From positions 9,619,501 through 9,683,500 of the forward strand of contig NZ_CP126980.1 in assembly GCF_030252345.1 (NCBI RefSeq): 64,000 nucleotides of DNA, in the 5' to 3' direction. Origin of the DNA: Actinoplanes oblitus (GTDB lineage: Bacteria; Actinomycetota; Actinomycetes; Mycobacteriales; Micromonosporaceae). Numbering within the stretch: position 1 is the first letter of the stretch; each line of letters begins with the position of its first letter. Below are positions 45,523 to 54,239 of this stretch, one piece after another. Position numbers and translations under genes: made by a program. A model generated the notes under the pieces. That model did not search any database and was not told the DNA's origin. It saw nothing but the letters and a program-made list of their open reading frames with translations.

Positions 45523-45595
45523 TGCGCCCGAAGGGACTCGAACCCCTAACCTTCTGATCCGTAGTCAGATGCTCTATCCATTGAGCTACGGGCGC
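45523..45595 (-). tRNA. tRNA-Arg (anticodon ACG)
   Basis: A 73-nt cloverleaf on the minus strand. The acceptor stem GCGCCCG pairs with CGGGCGC and the discriminator is A. The D arm contains AGCTCAATGGATAGAGC, the anticodon loop CTACGGA gives ACG, and the T arm is GGGGTTCGAGTCCC. CCA is not encoded. It is intact and appears to be the integration target for the elements to its left. Confidence 0.95.
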
Positions 45596-45634
45596 TCGTT
45601 CAGTGCTCAGCCAGCATACACACTGACTTTCGCG

Positions 45635-45725
45635 CGGAGACTCCGGGATTCGAACCCGGGAGGGGCTTTAAAACCCCAACCGCATTAGCAGTGCGGCGCC
45701 ATAGACCAGACTAGGCGAAGTCTCC
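45635..45725 (-). tRNA. tRNA-Ser (anticodon GCT)
   Basis: A 91-nt tRNA on the minus strand. The acceptor stem GGAGACT pairs with AGTCTCC, the anticodon loop CTGCTAA gives GCT, the long variable arm contains GGGGTTTTAAAGCCCC as expected for class II tRNAs, and the T arm is CCGGGTTCGAATCCCGG. It lies 40 nt upstream of tRNA-Arg on the same strand. Confidence 0.95.
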
Positions 45726-45869
45726 TCGGTGACCCGTGAGAGTCACCGAGGATTGAGGATACCGGACCGTCTCGGGGCCACACAAAGAGGTCCGCCCGAA
45801 ACCTCCCGAAGATCTGCCACGAAGGCTGCGAACAGGCGAAACGTTGCGCTTGCGACTAGGCTGCGCAGG

Positions 45870-47177
45870 ATGGAGGAGAAGCAGACGGGGCGTGGGCGGG
45901 ATCCGCGCGCGCCGTTCAGCGCACCGGGTTCTCAGGAGCCGGCTGCCCCGCCGGCGCGGCGTGGGGCGCCGCCTGCGGTCACCTTCCAGCCGCCGCGGCC
46001 GGGATCCAGTGCTGAAGGTCACCCCGAGAAACCCCTTTCCGGTACGCCGGAAAGTCCCGCCCAGCCCAAGCCGTCGGCAAGAGTGCCCAAGACCACACGA
46101 GCGACGTCACCTCGCCCGGCACGTCCGAGCGAGCCCGAGATGCCCGCTACGGCATCTCCGAGCGAGCCCGAGGAACCCGCGACGGCACCTCCGAGCGAGC
46201 CCGAGGCCACGAGACCCGCCCCGACCGCAGAGGTGACACCGGCCGCCAGGAAGGCCGCACGCCCCGCCAAGGCCGCCACGCCAGCAGCGAAAAAGGCCGC
46301 TCCTCGAGCCCGCACAGCGGGCAAGACCGCCGGCACCGATCCGGCAGCGAGCCCGGAGACGCCGGCGAAGCGCGCCACCCCGGCCAAGCGCCCCCGCAAG
46401 GCCACACCCGCCAAGACAGTGACCCCGGCAGAGGCCGCGGCCCAGAGTCCAGCTCCCACGGTGGAGGCGACCCCGCCAGAAAAGGCAGTCGCCTCAGTCG
46501 CGCCAGCAACGACGGCAAGCGTCCCGGAAGCAACGACGGCAAGTGCGGCAACGACGGTAAGTAGGGAAGAGCCCCGCCCCATCCCCGCCCAGCCGACCCG
46601 CGCCGCCCTCACCCACCCGGCCAGCCCGACCCCCGACCAACTAGCCGCCGACCTCTGGCCCCGCCTCCTGGCCGACCCCCGCAACGCCGCCAAGCTCCTG
46701 GCCGAGACCGCCGTGCAGACCCTCGGCCCCCGAGCCGCCGCCTGGGCCGCGCACACCCGGGCGACCTACCCGGCCGCTACCCCGCAAGCCCTGGCCCGGC
46801 TCGCCACCGCCCGCTTCGCCCGCACGGCGGCACTGCGTGGCGGACTCAGTGCGCTCTCCGGCACCTACGCCCCGGTCGCCTTCATGGCCACGGCCGCGCT
46901 CACGCACGCGGAGCTGGTGTTGCACCTCGCCGCGGCGTACGGTCTCGATCCCACCCATCCGGACCGGGCCGCGGAGATCGTGGTCCTCCTTCCGGGTTAC
47001 CGGGGTGGCGCGGCCTGGGCCGGCCTGCGGCTTGCCGACCGGTTCCTGCCGGGCGCGAGCCTGCTCGGCGCGGTCCTCGGCGGCCGCAACGTGGCCGAGG
47101 CGGTAGCGACCCGGGCGGAGCGCCGTTACGGCTGGTACTTGAGCCACTCGAGCCAGGAGTCCGGCAGCAACTCGTAA
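45870..47177 (+). CDS. Pro/Ala/Lys-rich protein with hydrophobic C-terminal domain
   Basis: A 435-residue protein in two parts. Residues 1-240 are disordered and repetitive, with PSEPE repeats and histone-H1-like Lys/Ala/Pro segments (AARKAARPAKAATPAAKKAA). Residues about 245-420 form a helical, Gly/Ala-rich domain (AALTHAELVLHLAAAYGLDP, GYRGGAAWAGLRLADRF) that resembles EcsC-type membrane-associated domains. The start is ATG 45870; the upstream frame runs into tRNA-Ser. The 3' end overlaps the convergent CPBP protease gene by 52 bp. Function unknown. Confidence 0.72.
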   Translation: MEEKQTGRGRDPRAPFSAPGSQEPAAPPARRGAPPAVTFQPPRPGSSAEGHPEKPLSGTPESPAQPKPSARVPKTTRATSPRPARPSEPEMPATASPSEPEEPATAPPSEPEATRPAPTAEVTPAARKAARPAKAATPAAKKAAPRARTAGKTAGTDPAASPETPAKRATPAKRPRKATPAKTVTPAEAAAQSPAPTVEATPPEKAVASVAPATTASVPEATTASAATTVSREEPRPIPAQPTRAALTHPASPTPDQLAADLWPRLLADPRNAAKLLAETAVQTLGPRAAAWAAHTRATYPAATPQALARLATARFARTAALRGGLSALSGTYAPVAFMATAALTHAELVLHLAAAYGLDPTHPDRAAEIVVLLPGYRGGAAWAGLRLADRFLPGASLLGAVLGGRNVAEAVATRAERRYGWYLSHSSQESGSNS

Positions 47178-47905
47178 CCGACGAACGCGGTGATGTCGAG
47201 CAGGCTGTGCGCCACGATCAGCGGCATCACCCGTTTCGTCCGCAGGTAGAACAGCGCGAAGATCACCCCCATCACCACGTTGCCGACGAAGCCGCCGAAG
47301 CCCTGGTACAGGTGGTAGGAGCCGCGCAGCACGGCGGAGCACACGATGATCGCCGGCGTCGACCAGGACAGCTGCCGCAGCCGGGTGATCAGGTACCCGA
47401 CGACCAGGACCTCCTCCAGCACCGCGTTCTGGATCGCGGAGAGGATCAGCACCGGCACCGCCCACCAGTACGGCTGCAGCGCGGACGGCACGATCTGCGC
47501 GCTGATCCCGAGCCGGAGCGCGGCGTAGACCAGCAGCAGCCCGGGGATGCCGATGCCGGCCGCGAGGGCGGCGCCCCAGCCCGCGTCGTAGCCCGGCCGG
47601 CGGAAGTCGATGCCCAGGTCGCGGCCGGGCCGCATGTCGTCGCGGCGCAGTAGGTACCAGGCCAGGGCGACCGGAACCAGGTCGAAGAAGATGTTCAGCA
47701 GCTGATAGGTCAGGTCCAGGTACGGCCGCGGCGACAGCGGGGCGTTGAGCGTCGCGGTGTGGCTGGCCAGCGGCTTGCCGTCGGTGAGCGTGGCGGTCAG
47801 CCGGACCAGCGACCAGATCGCCGACTGCCCGAGCGACAGCAGCATGACGATGACGATCTCGGCGGAGTACGCCGATCGGGTGGACCGCTGGCCTTCGAGA
47901 GTCAC
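47126..47905 (-). CDS. CPBP-family intramembrane metalloprotease
   Basis: A 259-residue polytopic membrane protein of the Abi/CAAX-like CPBP family. Motif 1 carries the Glu pair in NAVLEEVLVVGYLITRL (the usual Arg after EExxx is Val here), motif 2 is LRGSYHLYQG (His), and motif 3 is IVAHSLLDI (His). About seven TM segments. The GTG start at 47905 follows TACAGT by 7 nt with no ribosome site, so a leaderless transcript is plausible. It is divergent from the flavohaemoglobin gene and convergent, with overlap, with the gene at 45870. Confidence 0.85.
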   Translation of the reverse strand: MTLEGQRSTRSAYSAEIVIVMLLSLGQSAIWSLVRLTATLTDGKPLASHTATLNAPLSPRPYLDLTYQLLNIFFDLVPVALAWYLLRRDDMRPGRDLGIDFRRPGYDAGWGAALAAGIGIPGLLLVYAALRLGISAQIVPSALQPYWWAVPVLILSAIQNAVLEEVLVVGYLITRLRQLSWSTPAIIVCSAVLRGSYHLYQGFGGFVGNVVMGVIFALFYLRTKRVMPLIVAHSLLDITAFVGYELLPDSWLEWLKYQP

Positions 47906-47921
47906 GGCACTAACTGTAGGG

Positions 47922-47988
47922 CGCACCAAATTCGGCCATTTCGGCGCGCGACGCGCCGGGAGACGTGACGAGTCGCACTTTTGGTGCG
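47922..47988. promoter_or_regulatory. Spaced inverted repeat in the CPBP/flavohaemoglobin divergent promoter
   Basis: CGCACCAAA (47922-47930) and TTTGGTGCG (47980-47988) are perfect inverted 9-mers 49 bp apart in a 117-bp divergent intergenic region. They may be two half-sites of one regulator acting on both genes. Confidence 0.35.
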
Positions 47989-48022
47989 TCGTGTTCCCGA
48001 CTGTGCTGACCACCCTGAATGC

Positions 48023-49132
48023 ATGGGAGACCTCGCACGCTTGCTCAAGGAGAGCTGGAGTCTCGTCGAGGAACATCAGGACAAGGTGGCCGGATACTTC
48101 TACGCCCGCATGTTCCTGTCGCACCCCGGCTTGCGCGACCTGTTCCCGGTGCAGATGGATGTGCAGCGCACCCGGCTGCTGTCGGCGATCGTCACGGCGG
48201 TGCAGACCCTGGAGGATCCCGAGCGGTTCGACGACTACCTGCGTGCGCTCGGCCGGGACCACCGCAAGTTCCACGTGCTGCCCGAGCACTACGAGGTGGT
48301 CGGCGGGGCGCTGATCGAGGCGATGCGGTCGTTCGCCGGCGAGCAGTGGGGTGTCGAGTACGACCAGGCCTGGGCGGACGCCTACGCGGTGATCGCCAGC
48401 AAGATGCTGGCCGGTGCGGACGCCGATCAGAATCCACCCTATTGGTACGGCGAGGTGGTCGCCCACGAGCGCCGCTCACACGACATCGCGGTCTTCACCG
48501 TGCTGCCGTTGCAGCCGCTGGAGTTCCGCGCCGGCCAGTACGTCAGCCTGGAGGCGACGCCCTATCAGCCGCGCCTGTGGCGCACCTATTCACCGGCGAA
48601 CGCGCCGCGCCGGGACAACTCCCTGGAATTCCACGTACGGGCGGTGGGCGCCGGCTGGGTGTCCAGCGCGCTGGTCCGACGACTCAAGGTGGGCGACATG
48701 ATCAAGGTGGCCGCGCCGATGGGCACCATGACCCTGGATCGGCGATCGACCCGGGACGCCGTCTTCGTGGCCGGCGGTACCGGCCTGGCTCCGGTGAAGT
48801 CGCTGCTGGAGGAGCTGACCCGGTACAACCGGACCCGCTGGGTGCACGTCTTCTTCGGTGCCCGGACCCGGGACGACCTGTACGACCTGGCCGACCTGAA
48901 CCGCCTGGCCGCCCGTTATCCCTGGCTGTCGGTGGTCACCGCGTGCAGCGAGGATCCGACCTTCCCCGGCGAGCAGGGCAACATCTCCGACATCGTGGCC
49001 CGGTACGGCCCGTGGAACGAGCACGACTTCTTCGTCTCCGGCTCCGGCTCGATGGTCAAGGCCACCCTGAAGACCCTCGCCGAACTGCAGGTCCCGTCGA
49101 TGCGGATCAAGTACGACAGCTTCAGCGACTAG
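48023..49132 (+). CDS. hmp: Flavohaemoglobin-type globin/FAD/NAD reductase
   Basis: Probable nitric oxide dioxygenase (369 aa). The globin domain (1-140) shows HPGLRDLFPVQMDVQRTRLL and RKFHVLPEHYEVVG with the proximal His. The FAD domain has WRTYSPANAP (the RxYS motif) and the NAD domain has VAGGTGLAPVKSLLEEL and the late VSGSGSMVKATL. In this layout the reductase feeds electrons to the haem to turn NO into nitrate. The start is ATG 48023, lacking a ribosome site. It sits tail to tail with the deformylase fusion, 4 bp apart. Confidence 0.9.
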   Translation: MGDLARLLKESWSLVEEHQDKVAGYFYARMFLSHPGLRDLFPVQMDVQRTRLLSAIVTAVQTLEDPERFDDYLRALGRDHRKFHVLPEHYEVVGGALIEAMRSFAGEQWGVEYDQAWADAYAVIASKMLAGADADQNPPYWYGEVVAHERRSHDIAVFTVLPLQPLEFRAGQYVSLEATPYQPRLWRTYSPANAPRRDNSLEFHVRAVGAGWVSSALVRRLKVGDMIKVAAPMGTMTLDRRSTRDAVFVAGGTGLAPVKSLLEELTRYNRTRWVHVFFGARTRDDLYDLADLNRLAARYPWLSVVTACSEDPTFPGEQGNISDIVARYGPWNEHDFFVSGSGSMVKATLKTLAELQVPSMRIKYDSFSD

Positions 49133-49136
49133 CCGG

Positions 49137-50672
49137 CTAGTAGTCCCACGGCTGGCCGCTCTGCTGGTACTGCGCGATCGGCAGCAGCTTGGCGTCCGGC
49201 TCCATCCGGTCCACGTACAGCCGTCCCTCCAGGTGATCGATCTCGTGACTGATCAGCCGGGCCAGGGCCCGCTCGAAGACGGTCACCACCCGGGTGCCGT
49301 CGAAACGGGCGTGCTCCACCTCGATCCGCAGCGACCGGGCGACCAGACCGCGGTAGTCGAAGAAGGAGAGGCAGCCCTCGTACTGCTCGTCGCCGTCCCG
49401 CGACTCGCCGACCACCCGGGGGTTGAGCAGCACCACCGGCTGGATCTCGCGCTCCGGGGGGCGGACCACGGCGGCCGCGACCGGCAGTCCGATCTGCGGG
49501 GCGGCCAGGCCCACCCCCTTGCTGAACTCGTGCAGGTCCTCCAGCTGGGCGAGCGAGGTGAGCAGGCGGGTGACCGTCTCCCGGGCGGCCGGTCCCTCCC
49601 GGGGCAGCTGGAAATGCCTGGCACGCTGCCGGAGCAGGTCGGAGCCGCGCTGGATGATCCCGATGCCGCGCATCCGGTGCGAGGCGCGCGGCAGGGCGGG
49701 TGGCTCAGGCGGGCCGACCTCGTCGTACCGCGGTGCGTCGGCGCCGCGGAACCGCCATTCCAGGCGGTACCGGGCGTTCAACAAAGGCTGATCGGTAGAC
49801 CACTCGAAAATGGCGCGACCTCCCTCGTTGCGGCGTTCCAGGGGACTGCGAACCGGAACCTCCGCGGCCAGCGACACCTCGACGCCCCACACCTGGGGTT
49901 CGAAGCTCTGCGGGAAGTTCAGGCGGACGGTGAGCTGCCGGGTCGGCAGCCGGACGGCGCGCTGGAACCACTGGCCCCATTTCTCCTCGCCGACCGTGTA
50001 CGCGTACTCGATGGTGGTCCGCTCGCCGGGATAGAGCGGGAACTGGCCGCGCTCGTTCGCGAACAGCAGCCAGAGCTCCTTGGCCGCGTCCCGGTCCAGC
50101 TTGACCCGCCACTGCATGGGTTCGGCCGCGTCACCCTCGCCGGCCATCGCGCTGACGTCCATCTCCTCGAAGGTCAGCGGGTTCTCCCGGTGGTGCCGGT
50201 TGGAGCCGGCCGGGTCGCTCGGGTACCGATCCACTGAGATCTTCACGAGGTAGCGGGTGACCGGCTCGACGCCGGCGTTGTAGAGGGACCGGATCACCCG
50301 GCAGCGGTAGCCGCCGCCGACGTAGGTGAGCTCGGCGATCTCCCGTTCCACCACCAGGCCGGTGCCCGGCGGCAACCACTGGACCGGCACCGGCGGATCC
50401 CGGTGCAGCGCCGAGCCACGGGCGTGCCGGAGCTCGTCGTACTCCTGGAAGCGCTGCCAGATGGCACCGCCGGCGCCGAGCACCGCCTCGGCCCGGCGGG
50501 CGAAGTCCTCGGTCGGCTTGTGGCGGCGGCCCTCGACGTGGCTGACGTAGGAGGGGTCGAAGCCCATCCGCGCGGCGAGCTGCTTCTTGGTCATCCCGCG
50601 CTCGACCCGCCATTGCGCAAGCGCCGTGACGAATTGGTCTGCGGCCCTCTCAATGGGCGAGGTGGTCATCAC
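49137..50672 (-). CDS. Fusion of XRE helix-turn-helix and peptide deformylase
   Basis: An unusual 511-residue protein. Residues 10-70 are an XRE helix-turn-helix (RGMTKKQLAARMGFDPSYVS). Residues about 100-330 are a beta-rich domain of unknown role (LTYVGGGYRCRVIRSLYNAG). Residues about 350-511 are a peptide deformylase with all three motifs: GVGLAAPQIG (386), EGCLSF (Cys434) and HEIDH (476-480), that is, the catalytic Gln, Cys, Glu and two metal His. It could be a self-sensing regulator or a specialised deformylase. The start is GTG 50672 or the adjacent ATG 50669, behind GAAGGGG. Confidence 0.9.
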   Translation of the reverse strand: MMTTSPIERAADQFVTALAQWRVERGMTKKQLAARMGFDPSYVSHVEGRRHKPTEDFARRAEAVLGAGGAIWQRFQEYDELRHARGSALHRDPPVPVQWLPPGTGLVVEREIAELTYVGGGYRCRVIRSLYNAGVEPVTRYLVKISVDRYPSDPAGSNRHHRENPLTFEEMDVSAMAGEGDAAEPMQWRVKLDRDAAKELWLLFANERGQFPLYPGERTTIEYAYTVGEEKWGQWFQRAVRLPTRQLTVRLNFPQSFEPQVWGVEVSLAAEVPVRSPLERRNEGGRAIFEWSTDQPLLNARYRLEWRFRGADAPRYDEVGPPEPPALPRASHRMRGIGIIQRGSDLLRQRARHFQLPREGPAARETVTRLLTSLAQLEDLHEFSKGVGLAAPQIGLPVAAAVVRPPEREIQPVVLLNPRVVGESRDGDEQYEGCLSFFDYRGLVARSLRIEVEHARFDGTRVVTVFERALARLISHEIDHLEGRLYVDRMEPDAKLLPIAQYQQSGQPWDY

Positions 50673-50836
50673 GGATGTCCCCTTCGCGACGGCACCATCA
50701 GTGTCGCTGGCGTCGGGTATCCGGATGGGGCTAGTAGCGCGTTGCCGACAGGTACCTTGACAAAACCGGCATCGCCCTAACTCTGCGTTAGAGGAACCTT
50801 GCGGAGGGTATTCGTCCGAAAGATCCCGGCCGAGAT

Positions 50837-50855
50837 ATTGGTTAGCCTACCCTTA
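50837..50855 (+). promoter_or_regulatory. Iron box of the IdeR/DtxR type upstream of fhuF-like gene
   Basis: ATTGGTTAGCCTACCCTTA matches the actinobacterial IdeR/DmdR consensus TWAGGTWAGSCTWACCTWA at 15 of 19 positions by eye. It lies 117 bp before the FhuF-like start, where iron-loaded repressor would block transcription. Another small palindrome (CTAAC, 5-nt gap, GTTAG) is at 50777-50791. The rest of the 299-bp gap shows no gene. Confidence 0.7.
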
Positions 50856-50971
50856 ACCGGGTACTCTCGGTCACCTCGGGTCACCACGACAACCAGGCCC
50901 GGCGAGCGACCGGGCCGCGGATCGAGCCGGGGCCACTGCAGGAGCGGTGAGGTGGAGAAAATGGTGGACGT

Positions 50972-51754
50972 GTGACCGTCACCCTGCTGCGCACCGGCGC
51001 CCACCCGCTGGCTCCCGTGACCGCCGCCCTGCACACGATGTTCCGTGGCGTGCCGGTCGCGACGCTGGCGCCCGGCCTGATCGTGGCCGACCGGGCCGGC
51101 TGGATCCCGGCGGCCGAGCTGACCGGCCCCCGCCTCGGCACCCTGCTGGAGTCCGCCGGCCGCCAGTGGCGGGCGCAGCCGCACGCCGCCGCCGCGCTCG
51201 CCTGGAAGACCTACACCTACTGGCTGGCCCTGCCCGCGGTCCTCGGCTGGGCCTCCGCCCGGCGGGTGCCGCTGATCACCGCCGACAACGTCCTGGTGCA
51301 GTTCGACAACCCCGGCGTGCTGCTCAAGCTCGGTCTGCGGCCGGGCACCCCGGTGGCGGTGCTCCCCGATGATCCGCTCGCGCTCGGCGGCCACCCGGAC
51401 GCGGTCGTCGTCGGCGACGAGGCCGCGCTGCTCGGCGAGTTCCGTCGGGCCGTCCTCGACCAGCACCTGACGCCGCTGCTGGACGCCCTGCACACCCGGG
51501 TCCGCCTCGGCAGCAGGCCGCTGCTCGGCTCGCTGGCCTCTGGCATCGCCTACGGCATCCTGCGCTCGGCCGACACCACCCCGGGCCGGTCCGCCGAGTC
51601 GATCGGCCTCCTTCTCGGCGCGCTCGGCATCGACGACCTGATCGACCTGGTCCCGGCCCCGCACGGCGGGCTCGACGTGCAGCGCAAGACCTGCTGCCTG
51701 GCCTTCACGCTGCCGACCCCGAAACTCTGCCCGGGCTGCTGCATCAAGCCGTAA
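50972..51754 (+). CDS. FhuF-like ferric-siderophore reductase
   Basis: A (2Fe-2S) protein (260 aa) with the FhuF C-terminal cluster motif CC-x10-C-x2-C (CCLAFTLPTPKLCPGC). FhuF proteins reduce ferric iron held by siderophores in the cytoplasm. The body is Leu/Ala-rich with LIVADRAGWIPAAEL. The GTG start at 50972 follows GGTGGAG-like purines. The iron box at 50837 fits repression under iron-replete conditions. No siderophore synthesis genes are in view. Confidence 0.83.
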   Translation: MTVTLLRTGAHPLAPVTAALHTMFRGVPVATLAPGLIVADRAGWIPAAELTGPRLGTLLESAGRQWRAQPHAAAALAWKTYTYWLALPAVLGWASARRVPLITADNVLVQFDNPGVLLKLGLRPGTPVAVLPDDPLALGGHPDAVVVGDEAALLGEFRRAVLDQHLTPLLDALHTRVRLGSRPLLGSLASGIAYGILRSADTTPGRSAESIGLLLGALGIDDLIDLVPAPHGGLDVQRKTCCLAFTLPTPKLCPGCCIKP

Positions 51755-51972
51755 AACCGATTATCGGATTACCGCCGCACGCTTTCGTAATCCAGCATTC
51801 CTCCGAGGCGCGGCGATTCCCACGGTTTCCGGCCGCGCTCGCGGCGTACCCCAAGGAAAGAGAGACGGCCGCGAGGTCGGCGCGAACCTCGCGGTCCGCG
51901 GCCTGGCGATTGACGGTACGACTGTCCGCCGCCCGCCTCGGCGGCGTCCGGATCCGGTCGACGGAACGACCG

Positions 51973-53961
51973 TCAGCTGCTGGCCTCGGCGGTGAGCACC
52001 GCGTCCGGGTCGTCGACCAGGTCGCGCACATCCCACATCCAGACGCCGCCGGTCCAGGTCGGGCGGAAGCCGAGCAGGTCGGACATGGTGCGCAGCATCT
52101 CGACGTCCCGGGTCTGCGGGGTCAGCACGACCACGCCGGCCTTCCAGTACCGCAGGTCGGCGAGGGTCATCTCGCGACGCGCGTCGGTCACCTCGGGAGT
52201 CGGGTTGCCCTGCCGGATCGAGGCCATCAGCCCGCTGGTCGGGCGCCACGGCGGAGCGAACGCCGCGGTGTGGTCGGACGGGTCCTGCGGGTTCTGGGTG
52301 GGCAGCAGCGCGTAGGCGCCGGCGATCCGCAGGTCCAGGCCGGTGTAGGCACTCCACCGCAGCGGGGCCGGGTAACTGCCGTCCGGCAGCGGCAGGGTGA
52401 CCATGGTGTGCTGGTCGTCGACGTAACGCTGCCACTGGCCGGAGGTGACGAAGTCCGGCACCGGCTCCATCGGCACCGAGGCCAGCCGGGTCGGCACGAT
52501 CGGGACCAGCGCCATCGCGACCGCGGTGATCATCGCGATCCGGATCGGGCCGCGGGTGTGCGGCTGGGTGCGGACCAGGTCGGCGGCGCGCTGGCAGCCG
52601 AGGGCGAGCACGATGCCGACGACCGGCGCGATGGCCATCGCCCACCGGGTCGGCACCGCCGAGTTCAGCACCGGAAGGTGGTGCAGGAACGCCCAGATGC
52701 CGGGCACCCCGGTGTCCGCGCCGTCCAGATGGATGCTCGGGCCGAGCGACATCGCCGCGAACAGCACGGCCAGCGCGCCCAGGGTCAGCACCGCGGCGCT
52801 GCGCCGCAGCCAGAGGATCAGCCCGAAGAAGAGGACGACCAGGCCCCAGCCGAAGAACGCGTTCTGCTCGGACGGGTTCTGCGCCAGCAGCAGCGGCTGG
52901 GTGGTCCGGCCGGCCACCGAGTGGGTGGAGTAGGCGGTGAAGGAGCCCAGGTCCGCCCCGAAACCGCGCACCGACTCGGCCAGCCCCTGGTACGACTGCG
53001 GGCCGAAGAACTGCACGCTCAACGGGTACGCCAGCACGGCGATGGCCAGCACCGCGGCGACCGTTAGCCCGCGCAGGAACGCGACGGTCTCACCGCGGTG
53101 CCGCTTGCGCCGGACCAGCCCGAGCACCGCGCAGAAGACGCCGAGCCCGACCGCCGTCATGAACAGGATTTCCAGGTTGATGAACGCCTGCCAGATCAGC
53201 AGACCGCCGAGGAGCAGGCCGTTGCGTACCGCCCGGCCGGGCACGCGCAGCTCCAGCGTGCGCCAGATGATCAGGGGAACCAGGAACTGCGAGACGATGT
53301 TCGGGTGGCCGGCGGCGTGCGCGATCATGCTCGGCGCGAAGGTGCAGACCAGCGCGCCGACCCAGGCGGCCGCCCGGGAGGTCACCAGGCGGCGGGCGAG
53401 CACCAAATACCATGAAGCACCGGTTAATGCCAATGCACCGGTGAGGAATACGTTGAACGCCACATGCGGGCCGAACAGTTCAGTGATCGGCGTCAGTGGC
53501 ACCGAAACGGCCAACACCGAGGTGTTGGCCATCATGTTCACCCCATCGGGGTAATTCATGCGATCCGAGAAGAACGGATAAACGCCATCCGTGAGCACGC
53601 GGGCACCGTGCGCCAGCATCCACTCGAAGAAAGCCTGATCCTGTGGATCATCGCGCAACTCATGATCGAGATTGAGCCACAACGGAGCCGTGACGAAGAG
53701 CGCAACAGCTAGGAAACTTGCTATTGCCAGAACGTCCTGCCAGGTGAGGGCACGCCACAGAGGACGACGCCGGACAGGTGCCGTGGCCTGCTCTTCGGTC
53801 TTCTCCCCGGCGGGTACGGCGGAGGCCGGCGCCGCCGTGGCGATGCCGTCCTCAAGTGCGCGCAGCTCGGCGTCCAGGTCCTCGGCAGCGGTCACTTGGC
53901 GCGACGGCAGAACGCTCTCACCGGTCGACTGGCCCGTCGAGTCAAAACCCGTAATCGTCAT
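51973..53961 (-). CDS. Large polytopic membrane protein, GT-C-like
   Basis: A 662-residue protein with a charged N-terminal segment of about 75 residues, then 11 to 13 TM helices and a C-terminal soluble domain (LRYWKAGVVVLTPQTRDVEM). The first outer loop holds DDPQDQAFFEWMLAH, an acidic pair typical of GT-C glycosyltransferases that use lipid-linked sugars. Glycosyl transfer is likely but not certain. The start is taken at ATG 53961; an upstream start at 54000 is possible. The methyltransferase at 54240 is divergent from it and may modify the same glycan. Confidence 0.8.
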   Translation of the reverse strand: MTITGFDSTGQSTGESVLPSRQVTAAEDLDAELRALEDGIATAAPASAVPAGEKTEEQATAPVRRRPLWRALTWQDVLAIASFLAVALFVTAPLWLNLDHELRDDPQDQAFFEWMLAHGARVLTDGVYPFFSDRMNYPDGVNMMANTSVLAVSVPLTPITELFGPHVAFNVFLTGALALTGASWYLVLARRLVTSRAAAWVGALVCTFAPSMIAHAAGHPNIVSQFLVPLIIWRTLELRVPGRAVRNGLLLGGLLIWQAFINLEILFMTAVGLGVFCAVLGLVRRKRHRGETVAFLRGLTVAAVLAIAVLAYPLSVQFFGPQSYQGLAESVRGFGADLGSFTAYSTHSVAGRTTQPLLLAQNPSEQNAFFGWGLVVLFFGLILWLRRSAAVLTLGALAVLFAAMSLGPSIHLDGADTGVPGIWAFLHHLPVLNSAVPTRWAMAIAPVVGIVLALGCQRAADLVRTQPHTRGPIRIAMITAVAMALVPIVPTRLASVPMEPVPDFVTSGQWQRYVDDQHTMVTLPLPDGSYPAPLRWSAYTGLDLRIAGAYALLPTQNPQDPSDHTAAFAPPWRPTSGLMASIRQGNPTPEVTDARREMTLADLRYWKAGVVVLTPQTRDVEMLRTMSDLLGFRPTWTGGVWMWDVRDLVDDPDAVLTAEASS

Positions 53962-54239
53962 AGCATCGGCGAGCCTAACCGAGGTTGCGAAGAGTTCCAC
54001 GATGAGCGCCCGCAGCGTGATAGAGACGATATGTACGCGTGTTTTCCGCGTGTCCGTGGATCACTACACGCACAAGCGCCGGGTACGGCTTACCCGCCGA
54101 ACTACCAGCGCGGGCTATGTCTCAATCAGGCCAAAAAATCGGCGCCGCCCGGCGCTCAACTTTCGGATAGCGGCGGTAGATGGTTAACTTCTCCGGTCCC
54201 GCTGTCAGCTCAGATCGGCAAGATGAGGGAACCTCACCT

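Larger units (their letters stand above)
41511..45539. mobile_element. Integrative element 2 remnant
   Basis: A 4-kb segment bounded by att-like repeats (41511-41560 and the intact tRNA-Arg 3' end). It has an integrase pseudogene next to the tRNA, a broken IS110 element and one hypothetical gene. No replication, transfer or phage genes are left. Both integrases read toward the tRNA side, so the two elements were inserted by the same mechanism. Confidence 0.6.

Noticed and set aside
22339..45595. Prophage
   Set aside because: No capsid, portal, terminase, tail or lysis genes are seen; only integrase remnants and small mobile elements.
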